From positions 4,588,001 to 4,652,000 of the forward strand of contig OX419757.1 in the NCBI GenBank assembly GCA_948567375.1: a DNA stretch of 64,000 nucleotides. The letters run 5' to 3'. Below, in pieces: positions 35,945 to 48,900 of this stretch (within the stretch, counting starts at the first letter, position 1; every line of letters starts with the position of its first letter). The notes beneath the pieces were generated by a model. The model was not told the DNA's origin. It saw nothing but the letters and a program-made list of their open reading frames with translations, and searched no databases. This DNA is from Lunularia cruciata (Eukaryota > Streptophyta > Marchantiopsida > Lunulariales > Lunulariaceae). The position numbers and the translations under genes were made by a program.

Positions 35945-38900
35945 ATGTCAGACCTTGATAGGCAGATTGAGCAGCTGAAACGATGTGAGCCGCTGAAGGA
36001 GTCCGAAGTGAAGGCGCTGTGCATGAAGGCAATAGAAATTCTTGTGGAGGAGAGCAATGTGCAGAGGGTGGATGCTCCTGTCACTGTAAGTTCATGTGAC
36101 TCTTACATGTGTGGCGAATGAAGTGGACAGTTTCGGTTCCATAGATTCTGAGCGATTGACCCTGAACAGAAATGAGCGAAGTCGGAGGTTGAAGATCTGA
36201 GCGTCAGGATTCACTTTGAAAGATATTGGAATGCTTTGGTACTTATGTGCCAATCTCACAATAAGGAGAACTTGAACTCGCTTGAATCTGAATATCTTGC
36301 CCATAGACATACCCGGTCATCCAGATGAGCTTTTACGGGCACAATTACGCGCGCGATATTAACCTAATTTTACTTCTGTTACAATTGCGAGTGTGTGTAA
36401 CCCGTGCTAGTGTGACAACCCTAAGCGTATGTGATGGTGTCTCATGGTCGTGGAACTGATTGGGAATCACACAGCCTGGAAGATGAATTCTTGATTTGCA
36501 CAGGTTGCAAATATCTTAGTACATGTCCTCTTTCCCTCAGGAAATGCTTGGTGTCTTGTACCTTCTGACGAATGCAAGACACTGAAGTTCTTGAGTTCCG
36601 AAACTCCTGCTCTCAGTCCTGACGAGAAATGTCTTTAGACCAGAGGGGCCATGGGTTTTACTCTTGAACATGCACTGCTCTGTCCTGCCTGCCATTTTCC
36701 CAGTCTTGCTGATTTGTGGGAGACGAGTTTCTATTTCCAGGGTCCCTCACCTGCAAGAGTTAAATTTACCTTCAATGGTGCTTGGTATAAATCGCCAATT
36801 CTTTCGTTTTCAAGACAACTAGATTCCAATCACAGTTCAGCATAAGTTTTTTTTTCTTTGATCGATCTACTAATAGATAGCTTTTCCCATCCACTTTGCT
36901 GTCCTTTGCATGCACCTGCCTCTTTTAAATAATCTTGCACCGAGGTCAGTGCGAGGATATACATATTCTCACACAAGCGCAACACTCGCAGCGCATAATT
37001 CAATGTCACTCGAGCGTCCACTTGTCCCCCTTTTGACCCGACAAGAGGAACTGTTCCTGTTCATCTGAATCTTGGCCGAACCTTGAGACTGCTTCTACAG
37101 TTACTTATAGACCTTATGTTGCATGTACTTGGTACTGGTGACGTATAGGCCTTCTCAGTACTTGCCCTGGCATCCGCCCAGAGTAACTTAATTGGTTGTA
37201 GTAGACTTGATACGTACGGTGACATCATCTGAGAATTTGTGTAGAGGTAACCGGTATTTTCTGTGGTATTGATGTGACTTATAATCATACAATAAGTCTA
37301 CTTGTAGGAAGTGGCTGTTTTCTGATACCCGCTATTATTTTTTAAATCAAATTGCTTATATTTGCGGCCGAATTGCGGGCTTGATTTATCCTACGCTCTA
37401 GGATGACAAATCGTAGATGCACTATGACTGAGAAGGCTCTGTGTGTATATCAAAAGCGCAAACAAATCCCTTGAAGAGTTAAGAAAGGCCCTCTAATCAG
37501 CTCTGTGTTGCGACAATCTGGTTGCAGATTTGTGGAGATATACACGGACAATTCTATGATTTGAAAGAGCTATTCAAGGTTGGAGGAGACTGTCCACAAA
37601 CCAATTATCTCTTTCTTGGTGACTTCGTTGACCGTGGTTTCTACTCGGTGGAAACTTTTCTATTGCTGCTTGCCCTGAAGGTATGTTTTAGCACCAACGC
37701 TGTGTTCTCTTCTGACTTCCATTTGGACCTGTCATCCTCTCGTTAGGGGCCAATACCTCAGCACCTGCGCTCTGTTTTTCAGGTCCGGTACCCTGATCGA
37801 ATCACGCTAATTCGTGGCAATCATGAGAGCCGCCAGATTACTCAGGTACCTGTGCCCCGTTCAAAAACCGTTGTGTGCTTGTTACTTGATGAACTGTCGT
37901 TTATCCTAATTTTCGCTTATTTTCACATACTTAACGGTAGTCTCAATATTTCAGGTGTACGGCTTTTACGACGAGTGCTTGCGGAAATACGGGTCTGTCA
38001 ATGTTTGGAGATACTGTACAGATATATTTGACTACTTAAGGTCTGTCAAGCCCCTTCCTGCATGTTGATAGATTTGTAGTTAGTGTGTCATTATTGCCCT
38101 GGTGTTCAGTCGCTGAGGGTTCTCCTGTATTTTTGTAGGAGAGCTTGCTTTTGCGCACGTTTGCAGTGATGATTCTAAGCGTCCAATCTTCTGACTAGCT
38201 ATCCGTTATCTGGTTATTATTGAACTGTCGTTGCATCGTCTTGCAGTCTATCAGCTCTGATAGAGAATCGAATTTTTAGTGTCCATGGTGGTCTCTCTCC
38301 GTCGATAACAACTTTGGATCAGGTTGGTTATACTCCCAACTTAATCACAGGTTGCGGATTGTCATAGTTGCATCACTGATACAAATAGGCAGATTTTGTG
38401 GTATAGTTAGCCTGTTCAAGGATATGGAAGGTTCGATGAGTTTAGTAGCAAACTCTACTGTTATCTTTTTATATCTGGAGACGAGAAATCTGGATTATCT
38501 ATATTAATTAGATAACATTGTAGGAAGCAAGAATCCTCTCTCCATTCTAGATTGCCCAACAAAACAGAAGATTTAGCGAGCTTGAGTGGATGGCCACAAG
38601 TAGAAGCTGCCGTCGCCAATTGTTAGCACAGGTAGTTCACTTATGGTGACGATATTTGTTTCGTTTTGCAGATTAGGACAGTGGACCGGAAGCAGGAAGT
38701 ACCACACGATGGGGCCATGTGTGACCTCTTGTGGTCTGATCCTGAAGAGATTGAAGGATGGGGTTTGAGCCCAAGAGGAGCTGGCTATCTTTTCGGAGGG
38801 AATGTTGTCACAACCTTCAATCACACTAACAAACTAGATTTGATATGCCGGGCCCATCAGTTGGTCATGGAAGGCTACAAATGGATGTTCAACCAGCAGG

Positions 38901-39430
38901 TGGTGACAGTGTGGTCTGCCCCGAATTATTGCTACAGGCATGTCACTTATATCAAGTTAGCATTGTACATGTCCGTGATGAAGTGTTTCCTAACTTCTTT
39001 TTTGTTTGCCATCAAAGTAATCTAGCTTGTCAATGGTCACCAATACTCCGTAGAACTTTTACTTTAAGCGAAGAGGTGCTAGTTGCTGGAAAGTACATCC
39101 AGACTGATAGACAATGCTGGCTTCATACATGGCGCAGATGCGGCAATGTCGCTGCTATTTTGGAATTGGACGAGCATCTTAGTAAAAAGTTCACGGTATT
39201 TGAAGCTGCCCCTCAGGTACTATTATATCCCTTGTCTATTCAGATCCTCAAAACGATATGTCGTTTGCATATCATCAGTACTTTGTACGGAGATCATTCA
39301 GGTGTATGTCGGACCAAGTTTAGTTTTACTTTGCAAGGTCAACCTCGTACTGAAACTGTGTTTGTTTCTTGTTGCATAGGAATCAAGGGGTGTACCTGCC
39401 AAAAAGCCAGCACCAGAGTATTTTCTCTAG
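35945..39430 (+). CDS. PPX: Serine/threonine protein phosphatase PP4 (PPX) catalytic subunit
   Basis: Eight exons: 35945-36085, 37528-37680, 37783-37845, 37955-38040, 38247-38322, 38672-38937, 39138-39216, 39380-39430; 304 residues, the usual PP4 length. It starts [17 protein letters not shown], the plant PPX N-terminus. Metallophosphatase motifs are intact: GDIHGQ (from residue 50), GDFVDRG (78-84), RGNHE (109-113), then HGGLSP and SAPNYCYR. The C-terminus [11 protein letters not shown] has the YFL end that is methylated on Leu in PP2A-type enzymes. It would use two bound metal ions to dephosphorylate Ser/Thr, in complex with PP4 regulatory subunits, in nucleus and cytoplasm. Intron 1 is 1.4 kb. 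Intron 6 begins GC (TACAG|GCATGT): only this donor gives the conserved YCYRCGNVA join. PP2A and PP6 are excluded by the N- and C-termini. Confidence 0.97.
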
Positions 39431-40959
39431 AGTTTTGGAGTGATAGTGTACTGAGTCAAGTAGTTTCCGGGGGATATCTCCATCTAATGCAATTATTTCT
39501 TAAGTGTGGAAGTGATGACGCGACTGCCCATCACGAATGTGTGGGTCAAGGTTATGGGTGACAGGGCCGGTATTCTACTGCCCATCGTGTACCTTAGCAC
39601 TCGCCAAAAGTTGGTAGATACTTCGGTACTGCAGGAAATGTGCATCTTCTAAAGAGACTGGCCCTCCAACATCTAGTATATCAGCATGGAGCAGAATTGT
39701 GCTACTAAGATCTGTGCGTTGGGTGTATTATAATTTAGTGAGTTTGTGGAATTTGGGCAAAATTGTCCCGTTTGTAACTATTCTTTCAGTCCTTCAGGGA
39801 AATGCTTTCAAGCTTGGGAGAGCTACAAACTGAGACATGTCACACATTTCAATTGGGAAGGAGTTTGACACTCCCTCGATTTGAATTTGCACTCGAGAGA
39901 GGATCAAATGAGAGGGCAAGCGTTCAATGTGTTGTTTGTATGTTGGGAACTGCACAGGTTACAACAGGAGACATATGGTGTTACTTAGTGCCATTCGGAC
40001 AACGGATTCTCGAGACGTTGTTAGCTCGAGTTAAGGGGATATTAGCTGGGGCAAAAGCATGTGCAGTTCTAACTGGCTGGATATGATTCCGGAATTCCCA
40101 ACATATGGTGTTATGTCAACCATCATTGATCGAGGTTCTTTGGAGTAAGCATCGTAGTGCGAAGAGCCCTATACTGACTGAACGTGGGTTGCTCTCAACT
40201 TCTTTTCTCTTGACTTGTTCCTCTGTTTTGATCGTGTATATGCGCGAGGCTGCCAGTGAACATGACTGACTAGAGTGCATACGTTCCTCACACCTCTCTC
40301 CCCTGGAAGTGCCAGTTCCAAGACCAAACCCTTATGCTATAAAATGTCAACGATTCTGAGTTTGCATCGCCCCGTTCAGGTGTTCATTGTGGTCACCTTT
40401 TCATAAAGCTTCAGATGAGTACTGAACTTTGCCGCGTTGAATTGGGCCAAACTCGAGCTGTCAGTGTTCTCTCGGCCATCTTCAGATCTGCAAAAGCAGG
40501 ACCTCGACAGTACCCATGTAATTCTTCAAAGTGGCTCTCCTGCTGCCTGCCTTGTGTAATCACGGCAGTGTCCCAGCACATTACAGGGTTTCAACTCATT
40601 TTCCTGTTTGCTTCTTCTGGACTTCTGCTGCTATACCGAACTTTTGATGTCATGCATATTCAAGTTTAGGTAGGCCATGAAAAGTTTCTCTTAAGGATGT
40701 ATGCATCCGATTGAGCCAAGGTCGAGTAGCCTAAAGACAACCAACATGCGGAGAAGTTCTATCATCGGGGCAAGATCCGAAACGAACTTTGTACGACTAT
40801 ATTATGACTGAAAACATAGGAGATGATTTGGGAAATCCACAAAGTCTTCCAGGGAATATCGACAAGAATGCCCAAAGGGGGTAGTCCGAGAATGTATGCA
40901 ATATATTATCACTAGGATATACTAACGCGACTAGGAGTCCGAACTATGTAAGTCATCCA
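39431..40959. other. 3' flank of the PP4 gene, no further gene seen
   Basis: 3' untranslated region followed by sequence with short ORFs only (39802-40086, 40415-40669). Neither ORF shows a family motif. Base composition falls steadily towards the AT-rich region beyond. Confidence 0.45.
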
Positions 40960-41400
40960 CTTAACTACGATTTACCTGAGCATTCAAACAGGAATCAAGT
41001 AGTGTTTACCAGGGGATTACCCTAAACACACATAATGGATCATCCTATTTACCTACCATAAGCGTTCAAACAAGTCTCGATTAGTATTATAGTTTTGCAG
41101 TAGATAAACTAACCACATACGATTGAGCACTTTGACAGGTTTAGCATTTGAACTCGTGTTTTTATTTCCTAGTACATTACATTATTAGGTGCTCATATGA
41201 TTTCCATATCCCTGAGCGTTCATAGAAATACTAACCAATGTGACAAGGTAATGTCATTATTTTGTGCTCATAGAACTTACCTACCATTAGGCATTCGAAG
41301 AAATATCGGTTAAAGTGATGGTTCTTTGTTCATATGATTTACGGAACAGTGAGCATCTGAAGAAATATAAGCTAGTATCAATTCTTTTGTAGTGGATTCT
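40960..41400. repeat. Strongly diverged short tandem repeats
   Basis: A theme of the type TTACCTACCATAAGCGTTCAAA...AAATAT..GTTAGTATTAT recurs about five times at spacings of roughly 65-90 bp (for example near 40970, 41048, 41205, 41275, 41335). Divergence is high, so unit borders are uncertain. Confidence 0.4.
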
Positions 41401-41939
41401 AATTTTTTGTGCTCTTTCATACAATTGATTTGTTGTCTAAAGTAAACTACAAATGGAAAATTACCTCAAATTTTCAATTGTTATTACGAGTCTAACACTA
41501 CCTGGAATGGTAAATTGCTATACAATTAGTGATACTAATTACTAGTTTTAGCTCTATATAAATCTATAAATAAAAAGATGATTTCATCCCTTGCATTCGG
41601 AGACTTTGCGTATTTATGATATGCTTGTTGCTAGTCGAAGAGGAAGGGTAGTCACCTACTACAAAATTCCATCTCATATTCTATCTCATCAAGGATAAGG
41701 AAGTAAATCCTTTGCTACTTCCCCTTGTCATATATAAGTCTATACTAATACTCTATCTTTATCAAGTATCCACTCTATCATACAACAACAAATGTTTTTG
41801 CATCAGAACGATATGCATTCCTATTGAATCTATAGAATCTCAACACCTTGGTCACGAGTGAGTAATGAAGATTTAGATAAGTGTACCGACCTGAAGTAAA
41901 AATAACTTGTTGTAAAGATCAACTAATTCAAATCAATAT

Positions 41940-42110
41940 ACACTACTATATGATCAAGATAGGATCCAAGTATTTGCAGTCTTGGTGGAACAAGAGCCAT
42001 GACAAGTCTTACTAGCATAAGGAAAGAATACACTACCATATGATCAAGATAGGATCCAAGTATTTGCAGTCTTGCTAGAGCAAGAGCCATGACAAGTCTT
42101 ACTACATAAG
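41940..42110. repeat. 90-bp tandem duplication
   Basis: A segment from CACTACTATATGATCAAG to GACAAGTCTTACTA at 41940-42021 is repeated at about 42030-42110 with only a few differences. This is a recent local duplication. Confidence 0.85.
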
Positions 42111-45100
42111 ATACACAGAGTACAAAAGAATGTAAAGCTTGTTGGAATTTGCAAATAATTCAAGAATGTTACAGACTTCAAGTACAAGCAAAATGCATAA
42201 AATCAAAGCATCAAAGATCTTCCATTGTTGTATGCGTCTGGAACAATCTTACATTCTATTGCAATATTAAGGGATAAACTTTGGCATGATAGTATTTGGA
42301 AAATGAAGAAACAAACACTTTACCTTGGTCACACACTTCTCAAGGATAAGCTTCTCAACAATTAAGGTATAAAGCAAAGATGCAAAGAATACCCACCTGA
42401 AAAATTGATATCTTATCTCCTCCATCAATTAGTATATAGTAGTATATAGGGAAAATGTAAAAAATACCCCCAACAAGTACTAATATTATAAACCTAACTT
42501 AAACAATTCAGTATCTACAAAAATAGCTTTTGTATTTCCCAAACCTTGATATTTTTATATTGGTTCGGAATGCTAGTTTGGAATGTTGGATCGAGAGAGT
42601 GCTAGCATGCACGTCTTTGGAGCTCCATGTTTCCAATAGTTCCCTTCGTAAAAGATGGTTTGTTAGGTGGTTAGATTGGCGTGACATAGAGTTAAGTTAC
42701 CAACTCATGTTTGACTAGTCCATGGTGGTATATCCAAAAACCTAAGGTACACTCTTAGTAGTGGTACTCTCTAGGTTGCTTCTTCTTAAGTCAATTTAAA
42801 TGGAACTTTTTGGAACTAACTCAACAGTGCAAAGTAGTACTACTTAGCTACAACACGTGCAAAAGAAAAAGGAGAAAGAAGTACTAAAGGAGGGTTAGGT
42901 GAAGATGATTGAATCATGGTGTAGAAGTGGAGCAAACTTGCTTGCACTATAATCAAAGCAATAGCCTATTGAGCAAATGGATGTAAGTGGATGGGCATCG
43001 CCTTAAAGAACAAATAAGATTCAATTGCTTCCGGCTTGGGCATGCCCAATTTTTGTGTTGAGGCCACAATGATCATCATAATAATTGTTTGTAAACCTTG
43101 TAGTTTCTCTCCCTTGAGCTTAAATCATTGAAGCCTCGTCTCAAAATTTTCTATTTCATTTACTCAACATAGAATAGGTATCTCATGATAAAAAAATGGC
43201 AAACAAGGCAACAATTTACACACATGTCAATATCCTTTGTATCATTATTGATGCATAAATATGGTATATATGATGCATTCAATAGTGATTGACACATTCA
43301 TCAATATGTTTCCAAGATAGGCATTTGAATGAGACATCAAACTCATGCATTGATTTACTCTTCATGAGGGATAGAACATGGAATTCCCTACCATCTGGTT
43401 ATAATTATGCACCAATAATTAGGAATTATATTTGTAAAGCCTCTTGATCAAAAAGCCATAGATATGGTTCAAAATTGTCTAGTTTTGGGTGAATGCGTGC
43501 TCCTTTCTTTTATCCATTTGTTTCATGAATCACTTATCTTAGCATAAGGTCTTCTTATCAAACTTTTTATTTTCAAGCACTACTTGTTGTACAACTTTAT
43601 CTACCTTCTATGTTGTCTATTGGCCTTTTTGCTTTGGGGAAATGCATTCTTCATGGCGTATATTTTGTGTCACCCACAAGCATTTAGACCCTAGATAAAC
43701 TGAACATGAGATGACGATAGGACAAGGAGAGTGACTGGCTAACACATCATAAAGGTAAAAGTAGTTGCACTTACCAAGATTTCAACTTACGCTCATAGAA
43801 ATAGACCTTTGGTCCGGATACATGGCCTGCTTATGGCATTTTGCAAAATTTGCAAATTATTATCAAAGAGCAGTTAACTAAGAAATTAACCTTTCTTCTA
43901 GATGTTATGAAGAAAAGACTGACCTAGTTTCTTTAACTTATAGCTTGAATCTATTCTATGTATCCTTAGGAAACGAACCAATATATAATTGTTTTGCTTT
44001 TCAATCTTGAACAGAGGAATATCTACACATCTTTAGAAATATAACATTTGCATGATGTTATGAAACATGTAATCGTCTTGCAATTGGACACAAGGCTAGC
44101 TAGCTTGCAAAAATTATTTAGGAAGAGAACTATTGGAATGCAAAAGATGTGCAAGCCTACACTATCTTGATGCAACATTTCAAACTAGTATCTAGGCTTG
44201 GGAAATATCATGGCCATTTTTTAATAATGAATTGTTTAGGGTAATTTTATAATATCAATATTTGTTGAGGATATTTCTATATTTCTCATAGTATATAATT
44301 GATTAAAAAAAATGTAATTTATATTCTATATTCATAACAATGATCTGGTATATAATATACATGATTTTGTAGAACATGGTTTGATATATTCTCTTTTGGC
44401 TTGATTTTCTCTAACTCCTTCGATAAAAAGTGGAATTAAAGAAATTTATAATTTTATTTTGAGTGAAAATAAATATTAATAATATAACCATAATATAATT
44501 AACTATTCATTTTAAATAAATTAAATTTTCATAAGGATGAAACAAGTTTGTGTTTTTTGTGAAATAATGGTGTATGTATAAAGATTTTGTCATGGTATAA
44601 GTAGCACAAGAGATCATTATCAAGCTATGATAAATTTAGTTTCTTCCTTTTAGCATGGATAAAACAAGAATAAACAACTTCTATTCTCATTTTGATTTAT
44701 TATTTATAACATTAATTAATAATTAAATAATGAAAATATCAATAGAATCTTATCATAAATTTATGAAAAACTTCACATCAAAGTAAGAGTAAGTTTAAAA
44801 TTAAACAAATAGTATAAGTTATAAAGCAAATAGGGCAAAATAAAATAAAGATTATTTACAAAAATAAAATATTTTGATTAATTCTTAATCTAAAATAAAA
44901 ATCATGATAATCTTAATTTCTCTTTATTTTGATTCATATTTCACAAGTGTTTACACAAGATTATACCTTTACAAAATAATATAAACCTCTTAAAACATAT
45001 AATTAATTTAGCTTTCACTTCCTTATTTTCCTTGTGGTTCTTTGCAAATTTGAATAGGCATGTTTTTTAATAATATGTTTCTTTTAAATTCACTCTTGGA

Positions 45101-45135
45101 AACCTTTATAATGTATATTTTGTATACACTTTTGT

Positions 45136-45420
45136 AATACAAATAACTAGATATATTATCTAGGCATAAAAATTGACTTGGTAACATCCGAGAGGATAAT
45201 ATGGATGATGGGATAAGTAATTAGATAGAGGTGTCACAAAAATAGCACTTTTACTAATAGAGCAAGGGTTGAAATAGCTTGAAAATGTAATACCAATAGC
45301 TAGACATATTATCTAGAGGTGGAAATTGGATTGGTAACATCTGAAAGTATTTTATAGATAATAGACCAAGTAGATCAGATAGAGGTATCACCAAGGTAGT
45401 ATTTCTACTAATAGTGGAGA
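45136..45420. repeat. Diverged ~150-bp tandem duplication
   Basis: Blocks TAGA.ATATTATCTAG, ATTG..TTGGTAACATC.GA, ATAGAGGT.TCAC and CTACTAATAG appear in the same order at about 45136-45258 and 45287-45420. Confidence 0.7.
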
Positions 45421-45429
45421 CAAAAATAG

Positions 45430-45900
45430 TATGAACTTTAGAGTCAATTTTGAAGGCCTAAACGGATGAATTAGGCCTCAAAAGTTGTGGAAATTTCCTC
45501 CCCCTTCCAATGAGGGCTAACCTTGCCTCCTCTTGGTTTGTCTCATTGAGAACTTTCCAACAATACCTCGCACATGCAATTCCTAGATTCACACAAAGAT
45601 TCTCTAAAGATTCCATCTGATCAAAGCTTGTTTGACTCACCCTATAGGACCATAATCAATATGTTATCCATCCACGCAGTTAACCTAAGGGTATATCTCC
45701 ATGGCAGGTCACCTATCCATGTATCTGATCCTAGGGCGGAGCTTCCTTTGAAGGAATATTCTTTGCTATTTAATAAAGTCAAGGTGCTCTTGTGTTGTAT
45801 CATAGGATTGAGTGTGAAATTTGTATTGTTCTTAAGGTCTTTTATCCTCAAGAGATTACAAATTCAATTCTTTTCAAAATGTGTTTATGACCAAATAAAA
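45430..45900 (-). pseudogene. Possible decayed coding fragment in the desert
   Basis: Two adjacent minus-strand open stretches in different frames (45851-45642 and 45640-45458) encode non-repetitive, mixed-composition sequence, for example WIGDLPWRYTLRLTAWM then ESLENLCVNLGIACARYCWK. The island is clearly richer in GC than its surroundings. This suggests a broken gene or transposon fragment, but I recognise no family. Confidence 0.25.
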
Positions 45901-48900
45901 TCTAAAAGAAAATAATGGTAACATCATATGAATTTAGTGCATATAAAGAGTATATACGTATGGATATGTTTAAACACTTCAAAAGTAATAAAATATTATA
46001 TATAAATGTTATCAAGATTTTCTCATTATAATAAAACACACATTTTGTAAACAATAATATTGAGTTATATTATTTATATATAAGAAACACTTTTTATTTT
46101 CAAATTCTTCTCAATCATACCAATACAAACAAAAATTTAAAAAAATAAATTTATTTGGAAAATAATATTACATTTATAGAACACATAAAATTTTAATTAC
46201 GTTGCATACTGAAATAAGTCATTATTTGTTATGTAAAAAATGGGAAATAACTCATGATCAAACTTACAAGTTTTCTTACATATCATATTTTTCATATTTT
46301 CTTAGCACTTTGATCACAAGGAGAGGGACTTACAAATACAATACACAATAAGGAACCATATGCTACATTATATAGTATAAATAAAATAAACTTTAAAAAA
46401 CCAAATCATATACAAGGGCTTAATATTTCATCTAGAACCCTTATATATCTAAAACACTAAACTTTGTGTAATATAAACCTTTGTGGATATAGTTAGCTAG
46501 TGAGTGATAATTAAACAAAGCAATGATTTGTTATATATTAACAATCAAGGAGTCTAAATGTATAAGCTATCATTTAGAAGGAGAAATGAAGAGTAACAAA
46601 GACTAAACACACTCACTAAGAAGTTTCATCTTGTAATATCAATTGAAAATAAAAATAAGAAATAAGTTAGTATAGTTTAAATTGTGAAATGTTGTTAAAA
46701 TTAGTAAAGTCTTGATAATTTTGAATAAATCTAGTGAATATAAAAGATATAAAGATAAATAAAACTAAAGTTGATTGATGCTAGGATTCCAAGTACATAT
46801 CTAAACTGAAATTGTTATATTTGAATATTATCAACAAATTAGATAAACTACAAGTCAAATTAGGCAATACATGTAAAAAATGTATACTTATATAAATAAT
46901 AGGATGTGTATATATTATAAAAGAAGGATTTTATGATCATAGCTATAAACATTTGTATTCATCGTGTGCTCTGTTAAACAAACTCATATTTATATTGAAG
47001 TATATTGTTGTTTTTTAATGAGTAAATTGATTAAAAGTAATTAGATGGTTTCCAATTGTAAAGTCTACAACTATTTTATCTAGCAAGAATGAATCATTCA
47101 TCATTTTGAATTAAAAGCCTTAAAATCATATTATGTACAATTAAATAGAGGTAAAACTGTCATAGAATTCATATTTTGCATAAGTCTAAAATGAGATAGT
47201 ACTAGAATGCAACTTTATGAGATCCTTGATAGAGAAACTTGAGAAGATTGTTATCTTATATAAATTGATATAAGGAAATTGACCACTTTAATTCATGGAA
47301 GAAGGTGCAAGGTACTTTGTAAACTCAAAGTACATTAGACCTTGATTAATTATTAATAAACTGAGTAGAGCCTTATATATATACTAAGACGATGTTGATA
47401 CAAGAACAAACTAGAATATTATATCAGAGAATAGTAAATACATAGTAATGTATCTTGTGTGAAAAATCAGTTATTCCTTACATGAACTGTTCAAGATAAG
47501 CAGTAGGTATCAAAATAAGTATATACTTTACATGTGTCATGTAATTTTGAGTAAGTATTATTTAAAGTTTAAAATTTGAACACGCTATAAAGTTGAGTAT
47601 ATTGATAAACTTCAAATATACTATTTGAATTTTTATTGAGTCTTAATGATATAAAACTTGTTATATGCACAAGATATCATAATTCATTTTAAGGCACTAT
47701 CCAACCTGCATTGAATCACACTAATATTTTAATTACACTATAGCTCATAATGAATAACAAACTCACCTTATTTGCAACAAAGAGTATTACAATGCATTTG
47801 AACATGACACTACAATAATGATCTCACCGTAAAGAGGAGTATCATGATACAGACATTAATAAAGATTTTATTATATTTTTGAAGTATCATATATAACTTA
47901 CATTAAATTATAACCCATATTTTTATATCTTATATTAAAGAGCAAGCTTTGCATGGAGGCTATATATATATATAAGTAATGTACTGCAGATAAAACAATA
48001 ACTATATTAAGATTGTGGAATGGATACTATTGTATGCTTCTTACTTGAATCAAGACCCAAACAAACAATGAACTTATAAAAGTAACAACAACTTGAAACC
48101 ACAATAATTTGGGCTGTCATTGATATCAAGTAATTAACATAGAAATAGCCTTTTCCAAAATAAAGTTTAAAAAACTAAATATAGTAAAGGAAGTGTTCAA
48201 GTTGGTAAACTATGACAAGTAAGAATATTTAAGTTGACAAGTACTTAAATATGAATTTTATAGATTTTGAGTGCTATAGAATGTGATCCTATGCATTGTA
48301 TTACTCATTACATGAATGCAAATATACCATAACTAAGCTGATACAATCTTTGATATTGTGCTTTTTGGTATAAATTATTTTCATCAGGAAATGAACGAGG
48401 TCTCATTATATTATAAAATATGGAAGTTGTATTCTTACTTTCAAACAAACACACTTTGGATTGAGATTTATAGCATAATATTAGATTTATACATACATTG
48501 GAGAAATTTATGGAGAAATTTATGCATCACATGTAATGTTTATGTTTTGTCAAATAAAGTATTTCTTACATTGTACATTATTGGAGCTTGTTTTATTATT
48601 AAGTCAAGTATTATTTCCTAAATGTTTTTAAATGATCTCTTAACACAAACGTCTGATTCTAAGCAACATAATTAAGAAGTATAGAAGAAATGTAGAAATG
48701 TACACAATTAAATATGGAAATATCATTGAAAGCCACTGACGTTTTGTAGATATTTTAAATAGTAAATGTAACTATCTGTATTACATCACAACTCATATTT
48801 GAAAAAATAAAGTGTTAATCTTTTCAATTTACTTAATTGAGTGAGAATGACTAGAAATTTAACATAAAACAATAGAGAACCAAATGATTTCAAATTTTAT

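Noticed and set aside
35287-36084. 265-codon minus-strand ORF over the PP4 leader and first exon
   Set aside because: It lies antisense to PP4 exon 1 and low-complexity GC-rich leader, with Ser/Pro/Arg-rich composition typical of antisense translation.
38845-39561. 238-codon plus-strand ORF across the PP4 3' half
   Set aside because: It runs out of frame through PP4 exons 6-8 and their introns; the true frame is fixed by the conserved phosphatase sequence.
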